From positions 1 through 36,269 of the forward strand of contig JAAXIC010000055.1 of assembly GCA_012270555.1 (NCBI GenBank): a DNA stretch of 36,269 nucleotides, read 5' to 3'. The stretch is from Chloroflexota bacterium. Lineage in GTDB: Bacteria; Chloroflexota; UBA11872; VXOZ01. The notes under the pieces were generated by a model. The model saw only the letters and a program-made list of their open reading frames with translations, was not told the DNA's origin and did not search any database. Numbering within the stretch: the stretch's first letter is position 1; each line of letters begins with the position of its first letter. This document shows, one piece after another, positions 9,415-17,696 of this stretch. A program made the position numbers and the translations under genes.

Positions 9415-9987
9415 TCACAAGTCCAGATACCACAGGAGTTGTGCTTCATCGGGGTACTCTGGATAAGCGCCATAATGCACGGCTCCGAGATAGCAGCCCT
9501 GCTTGGCATAGAATTTGCACGCCGGCACGTTGATGTTCTGCGTCTCCACCTTGAGTTGCCGACACCCTTTGGCACGCGCCCAGGCGGCGGCATGGCGGAA
9601 AAGCTGCGCCCCAATGCCCTTGCGGCGGTGTTCGGGATGAACGCGCAGATCCCAGAGCACCGCTAAGTCGTCGCGTTCCTCCAGCATGTTCACACCGGGC
9701 GTGTTCCAGGCGACGACGGCGCCGCCAAGCCGCATCCCAACCCCGATAGCCGCCAAGACTACCCAGTGAGAGAGATCCCATTTCTGTGCCCACCGCAACG
9801 GTCGTTCACTCCCTGCATCGTAGTCCTTGACGAATGGGCGCTCTACGCGCTCCTCGGTCAGTCTCCAACCGCCTTTCCCGCCGTCAATCGCAGCGATGCG
9901 GTACTGCGACGCGACCGTGAATGCAATTGGCAATTCACCGTAGCTGCGCAGTGTGACTACGGACTGCTCTACGATCGTGAAGGACAT
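9415..9987 (-). CDS. GNAT acetyltransferase, streptothricin-acetyltransferase-like
   Basis: 190 residues. The GNAT core is clear: VLWDLRVHPEHRRKGIGAQLF with the acetyl-CoA loop R121-R-K-G-I-G126, then VETQNINVPACKFYAKQG (148-164). The ETQNxNVxACxFYxKxG stretch and the closing LLWYLDL closely resemble streptothricin acetyltransferases (Sat/SatA), which inactivate the antibiotic by acetylating its beta-lysine. The resemblance is from memory of the family; many uncharacterised GNATs share these motifs, so resistance is not proven. The ATG at 9985-9987 lies 3 nt after the stop of the upstream corA-like gene, so the two form an operon. Confidence 0.88.
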   Translation of the reverse strand: MSFTIVEQSVVTLRSYGELPIAFTVASQYRIAAIDGGKGGWRLTEERVERPFVKDYDAGSERPLRWAQKWDLSHWVVLAAIGVGMRLGGAVVAWNTPGVNMLEERDDLAVLWDLRVHPEHRRKGIGAQLFRHAAAWARAKGCRQLKVETQNINVPACKFYAKQGCYLGAVHYGAYPEYPDEAQLLWYLDL

Positions 9988-9990
9988 TGC

Positions 9991-11091
9991 TCATCGAGTC
10001 CGGCGCCGCAAGTTCCTGGCTACGGCGCGTCCGGCAAAGACGGTCAGACGAATGGGGTCAACGGCCGTGGGGACGAATCCGCCGAAGCGCTGGCTTCTCA
10101 GCGCTCGCATTCGCGCCGAAAACCACCCTTTGAGCCAAAGCAGCCACAACATGAGCGCAATGGCGATGAGCGTTAAGCTCCACATGACGAAATATCCCCA
10201 ACGGAAATCGAGTCCCGGCATGTACTGGAAGTTCATGCCAAAGATGCCTGCCACAAGGCCCAAGGGCATGAATATCGTCGCGACAATGGAGAGCACCTTC
10301 ATGAACTCGTTCTGCCGGTTCGACACCGCGGAAAGATAGGTGGCGAGGGCGGTATCGGTTCGCTCACGAACGATGTCGTTTGCTGCCTGCACGCGCACCA
10401 AGTCCTCGAACAAATCTCGGAAGTAGAGGTCCGCTTCTTTCGCAATTAAGCCAAACTCCCGACGCCCCAAGCGGCTCAAGACCTCTCTCTGTGGCGCGAG
10501 GGCTCGATTCAGGCTCAGGCAAGACCGCTTGAGCGTCATGATCTCCGCCAGCACCGATTCACTTGGATTATCGATTATCTGCTCTTCGATTATGTCCGCG
10601 TGGTCGGACATTCTCTCCAGCGCCGGACGAACCACCTGAATGAGCGCATCCAGATGGGCATGTGCCAGCAGGGAAGGGCTGCTCATCAGATACTTGACGT
10701 CGCTCATCACGAGTTTCCTCACAGCCTCCACGCTCGGCATGAAAGTGTCATGCGCTGTCACGACGTAGTTGCGGCCGACGAACATGCTGAGATCGGTGGT
10801 TTCGAGCACATCTTCCTTCGTCGTGTAGTCGATACCACGTACGTTTATGAAGATATAGCTGCCAAAGCCCTCCACACGTACACTGTGTGCCCCGCGCTCG
10901 ATGCACGCTTCAACGGCAAGCGGGTGGAAGCCAAGGCCATCCAGGAGAAGCGACCGGTCCTCGGTGCCGGGTTCTTCAATATCCAGCCACAAGACTCCTT
11001 CTCCGTTCGCAACAACCGAGACGAGTTGCTCGTCGTCCAGGTGTTGGTTTATTTCAAAGTCAGGGTCGAGGAAATAGGAGGTGTGCGGCAT
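9991..11091 (-). CDS. corA: CorA family divalent metal ion transporter
   Basis: 366 residues with the CorA layout: an N-terminal cytoplasmic alpha/beta domain (1-240), a long stalk helix, and two membrane helices at about 266-284 and 300-320. The signature GMN is at 285-287 (GIFGMNFQYMP). CorA proteins form pentamers in the inner membrane that let in Mg2+ and sometimes Co2+ or Ni2+. The segment after the second helix is longer than in E. coli or Thermotoga CorA: about 45 residues, very basic (ending VARNLRRRTR). The protein could belong to the CorA/ZntB wider family; GMN followed by a non-MPEL sequence makes ion choice uncertain. It is the first gene of an operon with the Sat-like GNAT 3 nt downstream. 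Confidence 0.92.
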   Translation of the reverse strand: MPHTSYFLDPDFEINQHLDDEQLVSVVANGEGVLWLDIEEPGTEDRSLLLDGLGFHPLAVEACIERGAHSVRVEGFGSYIFINVRGIDYTTKEDVLETTDLSMFVGRNYVVTAHDTFMPSVEAVRKLVMSDVKYLMSSPSLLAHAHLDALIQVVRPALERMSDHADIIEEQIIDNPSESVLAEIMTLKRSCLSLNRALAPQREVLSRLGRREFGLIAKEADLYFRDLFEDLVRVQAANDIVRERTDTALATYLSAVSNRQNEFMKVLSIVATIFMPLGLVAGIFGMNFQYMPGLDFRWGYFVMWSLTLIAIALMLWLLWLKGWFSARMRALRSQRFGGFVPTAVDPIRLTVFAGRAVARNLRRRTR

Positions 11092-11253
11092 AGCGAACCC
11101 TTATACCTTAGAGAGCATTGGCGCTACGTTTCCCCAAAGAGGCCGCGGCTTTCTCTCTGCTTGCCCTCAATTTGCGTGTGGCCTCCATCTATGGCGCCGG
11201 TTATTTCTGCAAACGGAATTAGTAGACTTGGACTTAGACCATAGAGATATGAA

Positions 11254-11280
11254 TTGACAACGTACGAACCAACGTATACT
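11254..11280 (+). promoter_or_regulatory. Possible sigma-70-type promoter
   Basis: TTGACA at 11254-11259 is a perfect -35 hexamer and TATACT at 11275-11280 a good -10, but the spacer is 15 nt, shorter than the usual 16-18. It points toward the MFS gene, whose start is about 470 nt away with the inverted-repeat element between them. Confidence 0.3.
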
Positions 11281-11294
11281 GTGGCTCCTCAATG

Positions 11295-11370
11295 TGTCAT
11301 TCTGAGGAGCGGAGCGACGAAGAATCTAGAATCGGGAGCCTTTAGATTCCTCGCTGCGCTCGGAATGACA
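11295..11370. repeat. 76-bp imperfect inverted-repeat element (TGTCATTC...GAATGACA)
   Basis: Begins TGTCATTCTGAGGAGCGGAG and ends GCTGCGCTCGGAATGACA. The two arms (about 30 nt each, through AGAATCTA and TTTAGATTCC) pair with few mismatches. Elements with this end sequence are scattered in many bacterial genomes, including Chloroflexota, as non-coding palindromic repeats. No gene is inside it. Confidence 0.8.
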
Positions 11371-11746
11371 GGAACGCATCCCACGATACTACCAAGTCTA
11401 TAGCTACTGATTCCGTCTGCAAATATAGTAGCGGTTTCCAAAGCGCATCGCTCATTTGCAGTGTTGGCTACGCCCGTGTCAACTGGGTAGCGGGTTGCTG
11501 TGGATGCCCCGGCATGGATACGGATCGACCCACCGAGCCCGTTGCACGCCCACTTCACTTGGCGCTTCACTTCTCATGAAGCGTCCAATCTGGAGGTTGC
11601 GCTCGCTGCACACGCTGACTGTTGCAAGAAAGTCAGGGGGCGTTTGCACTGCTATTATAGAGCTTGCGGTCTCTTCAAGATGACAGCAATGTATCATGCC
11701 GCGCGCTGGCAGAGTCAGTGGCGGCCGGCAATCCGAACTCTTGTTT

Positions 11747-13813
11747 ATGCCAACCTTTTTCCAGCCAAGCGAAACGTTGACGGAGAGTCAACGCGCGAGT
11801 GGACTGAAGGCGCTCAGGTTCCAGACGATTGCCGCATCCGGGGCCGACGGACTGGCCTCCGGCGGTTTTCTGGCGGCTTTCGCGCTCATACTCGGCGCGT
11901 CAAACCTGCACATTGGCATCATGACGGCCATTCCGTTCATCATGCAGCCGGTGCAGCTCTTGGCAGTCGTGGCAGTCGAGCGCTTCCGCAGGCGCAAGGC
12001 TATCGCTGTTCCCTCGCATCTCATGGCCTACGTCGCGTGGGTACCCATCGCGCTCATACCGTTCTTGATCGGTGTGCCCAATCCGGGCGCCGTGACGTTG
12101 CTGTTATTCTTCATCGCGATCCGCGGCGTAGCTACCGCTTTTGTGAATACAAGCTGGACCAGTTGGCTGCGCGACCTCGCGGCGGGCGACGCGATGGGCG
12201 GCTTCTTCGCGCAGAGATTGCGCACCGCAACGATCACCGCGGCGATTACGGGTCTTGCCGCCGCATTCTACATCGATTGGTGGAAAGGCGTCGTTCCCGA
12301 TTCTGAAGTCATCTTTGGTTACTCGTACGCCATCCTCCTCGGCAGCATACTCTTGGGCTTTGGCTCGGTCGGCTTCATGTCGCGGATCCCGGAACCGGCA
12401 ATGGCGCAGGCGGCGGGGCCGCGGCCTTCAATTCTGGGCACTCTTTCTGCCCCATTGCGGGACAGCAACTACGCACAGCTTATCCGGTATCTCTTCCTGT
12501 GGAATTTCGTTATCTATCTAGCGGTGCCCTTCTTCGCGGTGTACATGTTGACCAAGCTGGAGCTATCCCTCCTCGTGGTCGTGGCGCTGGGAGTATGGAG
12601 CCAACTCTCCAACGTGCTCTTCTTGCGCGTGTGGGGGCCGTTTGCGGACCGCTTCGGCAGCAAGGTGATTCTTTCTCTCTGTTCCTCACTCTATTTCCTC
12701 GTTATCCTGGGCTGGACTTTCACCACAATGCCGGACACGCATGCCTTCACAATTCCCCTTCTCATTGTGCTGCACGCCCTCATCGGCATCGCCAGCGCAG
12801 GCATAAACGTGTCAAGCACGACGCTGCGGATGAAGATGGCGCCACAAGCCCAAGCCACAGCCTATCTTACTGCCGCTTCGCTCGCGGCAAACCTCGGCGC
12901 CGGCATTGGCCCGCTCCTTGGCGGCGCGTTCGTAGATTTCTTCAGCATCCGGCACTTTGAGATAGTGGTGCATTGGGCTGATCCCACTCGCGACTTTACC
13001 TTTCCCGCCGTCTTCTTGACCGGCTATGACTTCCTCTTCGCCATAGCATTCTTCCTCGGCCTGATTACGCAGGCGGTTCTCGCCACGATCAAGGAAGAGG
13101 GCGAGGTGGAAAGTGAGGTCGTTATGAACCAGTTACTGAACCAAACGCGCGAAAACCTGCGCTCGCTCAACGTCGTGCCGGGCTTGGGCACTATTGCCCA
13201 GTTTCCCATTGCCGGCTTGCGCTACCTCCCGCGCATCCCCGGGCTGGACGTTGCCGCGAGCGTTACGGCGTACCAGTTGGCGTCGTCTACCAAGGACGCG
13301 GTTGCAGCCGTAACCAAAAGCACCGCCACGGCCCGCCAGGTGCGAACAGGCGTAGGCCGGGCGATCGCTCGCGCCGGCAGGGAATCGCGCAATGTTGCCA
13401 GGCAGGGGACTGCGATTGCGGTCGGCGCCGCTCAAGGGGCCGTGAGCGCCGCTGCCGAGGCGGGTATCGGCACCGGCAGGCTCGTCCAGGCAGCCGTAAG
13501 TGAAACCATCGAGGCCGTAACTGAGGTTGGCGCCGATCCTATCGACGCTTTGCAGGGGGCGGTGATCGGCGCAATTCAAGGCGGGGCCAGCACGACGCTG
13601 CAGGAAAGCGCGGTCGCAACGCATGCCATCCGGGCCGCTAGAGAGTCCGCGCCGCAGCTTGGCATTTCAGAACAAGAAGCTGCGCAACACGCGGCCCAGG
13701 CCGCCATTCAAGCGGCAGAACTACTTACTGCTGAGTCTCAGGCCCAAGTCAAGGAAGCGGCTCTGCAGGAACTCATCGAGGGGGCCGAGAGCGAATCCGG
13801 CACAAGCGCTTGA
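11747..13813 (+). CDS. MFS transporter with long Ala/Gly-rich C-terminal extension
   Basis: 688 residues from the ATG at 11747 (a longer frame begins at 11696, but its 17 extra residues look non-coding; neither start has a clear ribosome binding site). Residues 1 to about 450 form a major facilitator membrane domain of about 12 helices, for example FLAAFALILGASNLHIGIM early on and WGPFADRFGSKVILSLCSS at the central loop, where FADRFGSK fits the MFS loop motif. Substrate unknown. From about 450 the protein continues for some 240 residues rich in Ala, Gly, Val and Thr with amphipathic periodicity (AIAVGAAQGAVSAAAEAGIG, ALQGAVIGAIQGGAST, AAQHAAQAAIQAAELL). This tail is not part of a normal MFS carrier. 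No partner gene is evident; the NCS2 gene converges from the right. Confidence 0.85.
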   Translation: MPTFFQPSETLTESQRASGLKALRFQTIAASGADGLASGGFLAAFALILGASNLHIGIMTAIPFIMQPVQLLAVVAVERFRRRKAIAVPSHLMAYVAWVPIALIPFLIGVPNPGAVTLLLFFIAIRGVATAFVNTSWTSWLRDLAAGDAMGGFFAQRLRTATITAAITGLAAAFYIDWWKGVVPDSEVIFGYSYAILLGSILLGFGSVGFMSRIPEPAMAQAAGPRPSILGTLSAPLRDSNYAQLIRYLFLWNFVIYLAVPFFAVYMLTKLELSLLVVVALGVWSQLSNVLFLRVWGPFADRFGSKVILSLCSSLYFLVILGWTFTTMPDTHAFTIPLLIVLHALIGIASAGINVSSTTLRMKMAPQAQATAYLTAASLAANLGAGIGPLLGGAFVDFFSIRHFEIVVHWADPTRDFTFPAVFLTGYDFLFAIAFFLGLITQAVLATIKEEGEVESEVVMNQLLNQTRENLRSLNVVPGLGTIAQFPIAGLRYLPRIPGLDVAASVTAYQLASSTKDAVAAVTKSTATARQVRTGVGRAIARAGRESRNVARQGTAIAVGAAQGAVSAAAEAGIGTGRLVQAAVSETIEAVTEVGADPIDALQGAVIGAIQGGASTTLQESAVATHAIRAARESAPQLGISEQEAAQHAAQAAIQAAELLTAESQAQVKEAALQELIEGAESESGTSA

Positions 13814-13846
13814 CCCGAGTACAGGCCCGCCGGAGCGTATAGCGGT

Positions 13847-13874
13847 GCCGCAGGTCTGCGGCGAGCGAACGCTC
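13847..13874. terminator. Paired hairpins between convergent MFS and NCS2 genes
   Basis: GCCGCAG and CTGCGGC (13847-13862), immediately followed by GAGCG-AA-CGCTC (13863-13874), sit in the 66-nt gap between two converging genes. Loops are very short and no T-run follows, so this is a weak bidirectional terminator candidate. Confidence 0.3.
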
Positions 13875-13879
13875 TTGGG

Positions 13880-15625
13880 TTAGCGCGCGCCTTCGACTTG
13901 CACCGTAATGATGTCCAGGCCGTGGTACTTCTGGTGCCGGACGGAGGACGCGTAGTGCCAGAGCAGGCGGAAGGAGACTTCGCGCTCGTCGGGCATCGGC
14001 GGCAGTTCGTTGAGATAGACGAGATGGTCTTCCAGGTTCTCACCTTCCAAAGAGGTGACGAATTCAAGCTCTGCCGTATCGCCCTCCACCCGCGCAATGA
14101 CGGTCAGTTGCCGGCCCGCGCTCTCTGCCGGATCCGCGCCGCTCTCTTGCAGCAGAATGGCCAGCGTCTCTTCACCCGCCGAAGTGAGCCGTTCCGCCGA
14201 AGCGTCGTTCCAGCCACGGTTGGCCGCAACTGCGAGCAAGAGTTGCTCGATCTTAGGCAGCGCGTCGCTCTCCAGAGCCGTTTGCAGCCGCCTGCGCCGC
14301 GGTCGGGTGAGCTCGATGAAGACCATCACGATGATCGCCACGATAGCGCCCGCCGTCATGCCGTTGCTCAGCAGCACGCCTATGAAACCTTCATCCAACA
14401 AGCTCGGGAAGATCCAGCCGCTCTGAAAACCCGCGCCAATCCAAAACGCGAGTCCCACAACGATTGCCTTGCGATGGTCCATGCCGTCATTGATGACGAT
14501 CCTAATGCCCTGCACGAAGAGCAAGACGACGAGCACGGTAATGTAGGCCGCTGCCACGGGCGGTGGAATTGCGATGAGCAGGGCGGCAACTTTGGGGAAG
14601 AACGCCAAGATGACGAACACTACGCCGATGACGACACCCACGCGCCGCGCGGCGACACCGGTTACCTCCGCCAGAGAGATGCTGGAGGAGTAGGTGGTAT
14701 TTGGCACCGTGCCCAGGAGTCCGGATAAGAGATTGCCCACGCCGTCGGCATTGAGCGCGCCCTGCACCACACGAAAGTCCGTCGCGCGCGGATTGCGGCG
14801 GGAGACCCGTTGGATCGCGACGCCGTCGCCGATGGTCTCGATGGCGCCCACCAGGGTAACCACGATGAAGGCGGGGAGAAGCGCCCAGAACTCGATGCCG
14901 GGCGTGACGTCAAACCCCGGCCAGCCGTCAAAAGGTATGCCAATCCACGGCGCATCCAGCACTTGCTGAAACTCGAAGATGCCGTACGGGATAGCCACGA
15001 TACAGCCCGCGGCAATGGCGATAATCGGCGACCACAGCCGCCAAGCCGGCGGCGACCGCACCACCATGGCCGCCACGATAACTATCGTAACCAGGGCCGC
15101 CACCGGCGCGGCTGTCTGCGGCGATCCTTCGGGCACGTCGCTGAGCGTTTCAAAGACGATGGGCATCACCGTGGCCGCAATCAACATGATCACCGTGCCG
15201 GTGACAATTGGTGTAAAGATGCGCCGCAGCCAGGAGAGACGCGCCGCCAGCAGAAACTGGAAGAGCGCTGAAATGACGATGAGGCTTGCCATGGTCGCCG
15301 GACCGGCCAACTGCAGCGCCGCCGCGCAGACGGCAATGAACGCCCCCGAGGTGCCCATCATGAGCACGTGCCCTGACCCAAACCGCCCGACGCGCACCGC
15401 CTGCAGCACGGTGGTTGAGCCGCTGATGAGCAGAGCGGCAAAGACCGCCCAGGTCATGAAGCTTTCAGACTGTCCGGCGATCCGCGAAACAATGACGACG
15501 GTCAAGACCACCGGCGCCAGAATCAGGATGGCCGCCTGAATGCCGGAGCCAATGGTGACTAAGCGGGGCGGGTTTTCGTCGGGTTCGTAGCGGACGTTTT
15601 CGTTGACGTTTATTGCTGCTGCCAT
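13880..15625 (-). CDS. NCS2-family nucleobase permease fused to an RsbW-like C-terminal domain
   Basis: 581 residues from the ATG at 15625, which has GAGG 6 nt upstream; a GTG four codons earlier is less well placed. Residues 20 to about 435 are an uracil/xanthine-type (nucleobase:cation symporter-2) membrane domain: the glycine-rich GSGHVLMMGTSGAFIAV, the ETIGDGVAIQRVS segment that carries the family's conserved Glu, and LSGLLGTVPNTTYSSSI. Such carriers import purines or pyrimidines with H+ or Na+. The last 126 residues (456-581) are cytoplasmic and not part of the transporter. They read like an anti-sigma-factor-type HATPase fold: helix ASAERLTSAGEETLAILLQ, strands RQLTVIARVEGDTAELEFV, then a late FRLLWHYASSVRHQKYHGLD. 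Usual ATP-binding boxes are not obvious. The specific nucleobase is unknown. Confidence 0.9.
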   Translation of the reverse strand: MAAAINVNENVRYEPDENPPRLVTIGSGIQAAILILAPVVLTVVIVSRIAGQSESFMTWAVFAALLISGSTTVLQAVRVGRFGSGHVLMMGTSGAFIAVCAAALQLAGPATMASLIVISALFQFLLAARLSWLRRIFTPIVTGTVIMLIAATVMPIVFETLSDVPEGSPQTAAPVAALVTIVIVAAMVVRSPPAWRLWSPIIAIAAGCIVAIPYGIFEFQQVLDAPWIGIPFDGWPGFDVTPGIEFWALLPAFIVVTLVGAIETIGDGVAIQRVSRRNPRATDFRVVQGALNADGVGNLLSGLLGTVPNTTYSSSISLAEVTGVAARRVGVVIGVVFVILAFFPKVAALLIAIPPPVAAAYITVLVVLLFVQGIRIVINDGMDHRKAIVVGLAFWIGAGFQSGWIFPSLLDEGFIGVLLSNGMTAGAIVAIIVMVFIELTRPRRRRLQTALESDALPKIEQLLLAVAANRGWNDASAERLTSAGEETLAILLQESGADPAESAGRQLTVIARVEGDTAELEFVTSLEGENLEDHLVYLNELPPMPDEREVSFRLLWHYASSVRHQKYHGLDIITVQVEGAR

Positions 15626-15762
15626 TGATCGCCTCACTCCATTGTGCCCAACTCACTGCTGCGGTGGGTGTGATTGTACCGACCTGGAAAGCCAATACCA
15701 TATTCACGTTGACGTTGCTGGGAAAGCCGGCGCAACGATCACGGTGAAGGTGAAAATGCAGC

Positions 15763-16083
15763 CTACGCTCCCGGCGGGCGGTAGGTCACCGTTTTTGCGC
15801 AGGCTTCGTCGATTTCCTCGGGGGTAATCAACTGCACGGTGGTGATGCTGAGGGCGCCCCCAGCACCTATGGACAGAGATACCGCGGAGGCGGTCGCCGT
15901 ATCTGGCAGCTCGAAGGTCAAGTACAGGTCAGTCCCGCCGAAAGCGTAGTAGAAGGACTCCAGCGTCCCTCCCTGCTCATTGGCTATGTCTTCAAAGACC
16001 TGTCGGCGTGAACTGCCTCCCTCCTTCAACAAACCCTGGAGACCCTGGGCGGTGTAATTGGCTTGGAAGAGGTACTTAGGCAT
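15763..16083 (-). CDS. GYD domain-containing protein
   Basis: 106 residues from the ATG at 16083. An ATG three codons earlier lies directly against the AGGAG, whereas 16083 sits 9 nt after it, so the shorter start is preferred. MPKYLFQANYTAQGLQGLLKEGG is the typical opening of the GYD family (PF08734), followed by FYYAFGGTDLYLTFELPD, where the family's Gly-Tyr-Asp segment is replaced by GGTDLY. GYD proteins are small ferredoxin-like alpha/beta proteins of unknown function, widespread in soil and marine bacteria. It lies upstream of the NCS2 gene on the same strand but 137 nt away, so a shared operon is uncertain. Confidence 0.88.
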   Translation of the reverse strand: MPKYLFQANYTAQGLQGLLKEGGSSRRQVFEDIANEQGGTLESFYYAFGGTDLYLTFELPDTATASAVSLSIGAGGALSITTVQLITPEEIDEACAKTVTYRPPGA

Positions 16084-16261
16084 TGTGCTCATCTCCTACA
16101 CATAATGTCTGTCCCGTAAATTTTGGCATCAAAGTCGTATCCTCGCTGATACGGCGGGATCAGCAATTGCCAGCACATCAACAATGCGCCATCACTTCGG
16201 TCCTTTCTCACTACACCTCCAATCCCAACCTTGAAGTGAAGGTTCTGTCTACCGTCAAGTC

Positions 16262-16338
<77 letters not shown>

Positions 16339-16666
16339 CGAGGAGAATGAAGAGATCTTGCCAGCTTTGCTCCGGCCAAATTCATCGCCTTGACTACGCT
16401 GGCAAGACCGACAAATTTCCGTAAGTATAGGGCGGAAATTCCGCTTGTGTCAAGCGAGTGACTGCGTGCAATCTTGGAAGTAGCCTCGGATTTGTGCATC
16501 CTTTGAATTTACTGAGAAGTACGTCTAATTCTGTGCATAAGGACTAGGCGCATTCGCGGGATCGGCATAGAATCTAATTGTGAGAATTAAGTCCCGGCCG
16601 GCTTTACTCTAGTTGCACAACCCAAACAATGCGGCCGGTGAGACAGTGCCTACGGGAGGATTCCTA
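16339..16666. other. Intergenic region between tRNA-Val and the formamidase-like gene
   Basis: 328 nt with no gene. It should carry the promoter of the minus-strand tRNA at its left end and that of the hydrolase at its right end. A small AT-rich palindrome lies at 16575-16589. The GGGAGG ribosome binding site of the hydrolase is at about 16654-16659. Confidence 0.4.
16575..16589. promoter_or_regulatory. Small palindrome TAATT-GTGAG-AATTA, possible operator
   Basis: TAATTGTGAGAATTA has perfect 5-bp arms about 78 nt before the start of the formamidase-like gene. Its centre resembles the core of lac-type operators, but no LacI-family gene is nearby, so any repressor link is guesswork. Confidence 0.2.
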
Positions 16667-17599
16667 ATGCGGCGCTTCACACGCACACCCTACTACAAGG
16701 GCCCCGACGATCCTGAGCGCGGCGAGATTAGAGGTAGCCTGCGCCTCGGCGAGACGGTCGTCATCGAGACGGTCGGCGGCCACGACCAAGACCTGCAGAT
16801 CGAGGGCGAACTCAAACCCGGCGCGGTCATGGAAGTCGGCACGCCGCGCTACTCGCGGCCCGGCGGACCCTTCTACATCGAGGGCATCGCGCCCGGCGAT
16901 TGGGTGTCCATTGAAATTCTGGATATGGAGTGCGGCCCCTACGGCTTCTACCGCAACGGCGGCCCCATCTGGGGCAGCGTGCGCCTCATTGCCCCGGTGC
17001 GCGATGGGCTCGTGCACTTTCCGCCGGACTTCGTGGTGCCCGTGCGCCCCATGGTCGGCGTGGTGATGCTGGAGTCGGTGGACCCGTATGAGATCGACCA
17101 CGGCGGCAACATGGACTTCAACTCGACGCGTCCCGGCAGCACGGTGCACATTCGCGCCCAGAAAGCCGGCGGCCTGCTCACGCTCGCCGACGCCCACGCG
17201 CGCATGTCCGACGGTGAACTCACCGGCACCGGCGTAGAGATCGATACTGCCGTGACGGTACGAGTCGACCGCTCGCCGGGCTTCTCGACTTCCAGCCCCG
17301 TGGTGGAAACGACCAACGTCGTCGAGAGCGCCGAAGAATACCTTACGGCAGGTCAGGGCCGCACCTGGACGGATGCCGTGCGCGCGGCGTGGGCGGACAT
17401 GGTGGGCCTCATCGCCGACCGCTACGATACCACCACCGAGCACGCCAATCTCATCGTCGGCACCATCGGCGACGCCCGGCCAGGTTACTCCGCGGGCGAC
17501 CTGAACCATCGCGGGCGGCCCTCCGAACATTTCTACGTCACCTGCCAGATCGCGGTGACGAAGGAATTGCGCCGCACCGGCAAGCCGTTTCGGGCATAG
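16667..17599 (+). CDS. Acetamidase/formamidase family protein
   Basis: 310 residues from the ATG at 16667, which has GGGAGG 7 nt upstream; an open frame reaches 16613 but lacks a ribosome binding site. The family (FmdA/AmdA) hydrolyses formamide, acetamide or related short amides to ammonia and the acid. Conserved features are visible: the early GPFYIEGIAPGDWVSIEIL strand pair (67-85), YEIDHGGNMD (141-150), which is the family's glycine/asparagine/aspartate motif, and DAHARMSDGELTGTGVE (175-191), matching the usual DxHAxxGDGE segment. The length agrees with the shorter members of the family. It faces the TIMP-like gene end to end, with about 97 nt between stops. It would feed nitrogen scavenging. 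Confidence 0.92.
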   Translation: MRRFTRTPYYKGPDDPERGEIRGSLRLGETVVIETVGGHDQDLQIEGELKPGAVMEVGTPRYSRPGGPFYIEGIAPGDWVSIEILDMECGPYGFYRNGGPIWGSVRLIAPVRDGLVHFPPDFVVPVRPMVGVVMLESVDPYEIDHGGNMDFNSTRPGSTVHIRAQKAGGLLTLADAHARMSDGELTGTGVEIDTAVTVRVDRSPGFSTSSPVVETTNVVESAEEYLTAGQGRTWTDAVRAAWADMVGLIADRYDTTTEHANLIVGTIGDARPGYSAGDLNHRGRPSEHFYVTCQIAVTKELRRTGKPFRA

Positions 17600-17696
17600 A
17601 CCAGCGGTTTTTCTATAGCGATAAGGCGCTGCTTCGCCTGCAATGGTCGCCCTTGACATCTGCTGGAGCGCACTGCGGTCTAGCGCGGAGACAGGC

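Larger units (their letters stand above)
11092..11746. other. Gene-poor region upstream of corA (-) and the MFS gene (+)
   Basis: About 650 nt with no gene I can support; short open frames here have no family resemblance or ribosome binding site. It holds a 76-bp inverted-repeat element (11295-11370) and a possible promoter on the plus strand (11254-11280). The promoter of the corA operon must also lie in its left part. Confidence 0.45.

Noticed and set aside
16664-17659. 331-codon minus-strand open frame opposite the formamidase-like gene
   Set aside because: Antisense shadow; the plus-strand protein has conserved motifs and a strong ribosome binding site.
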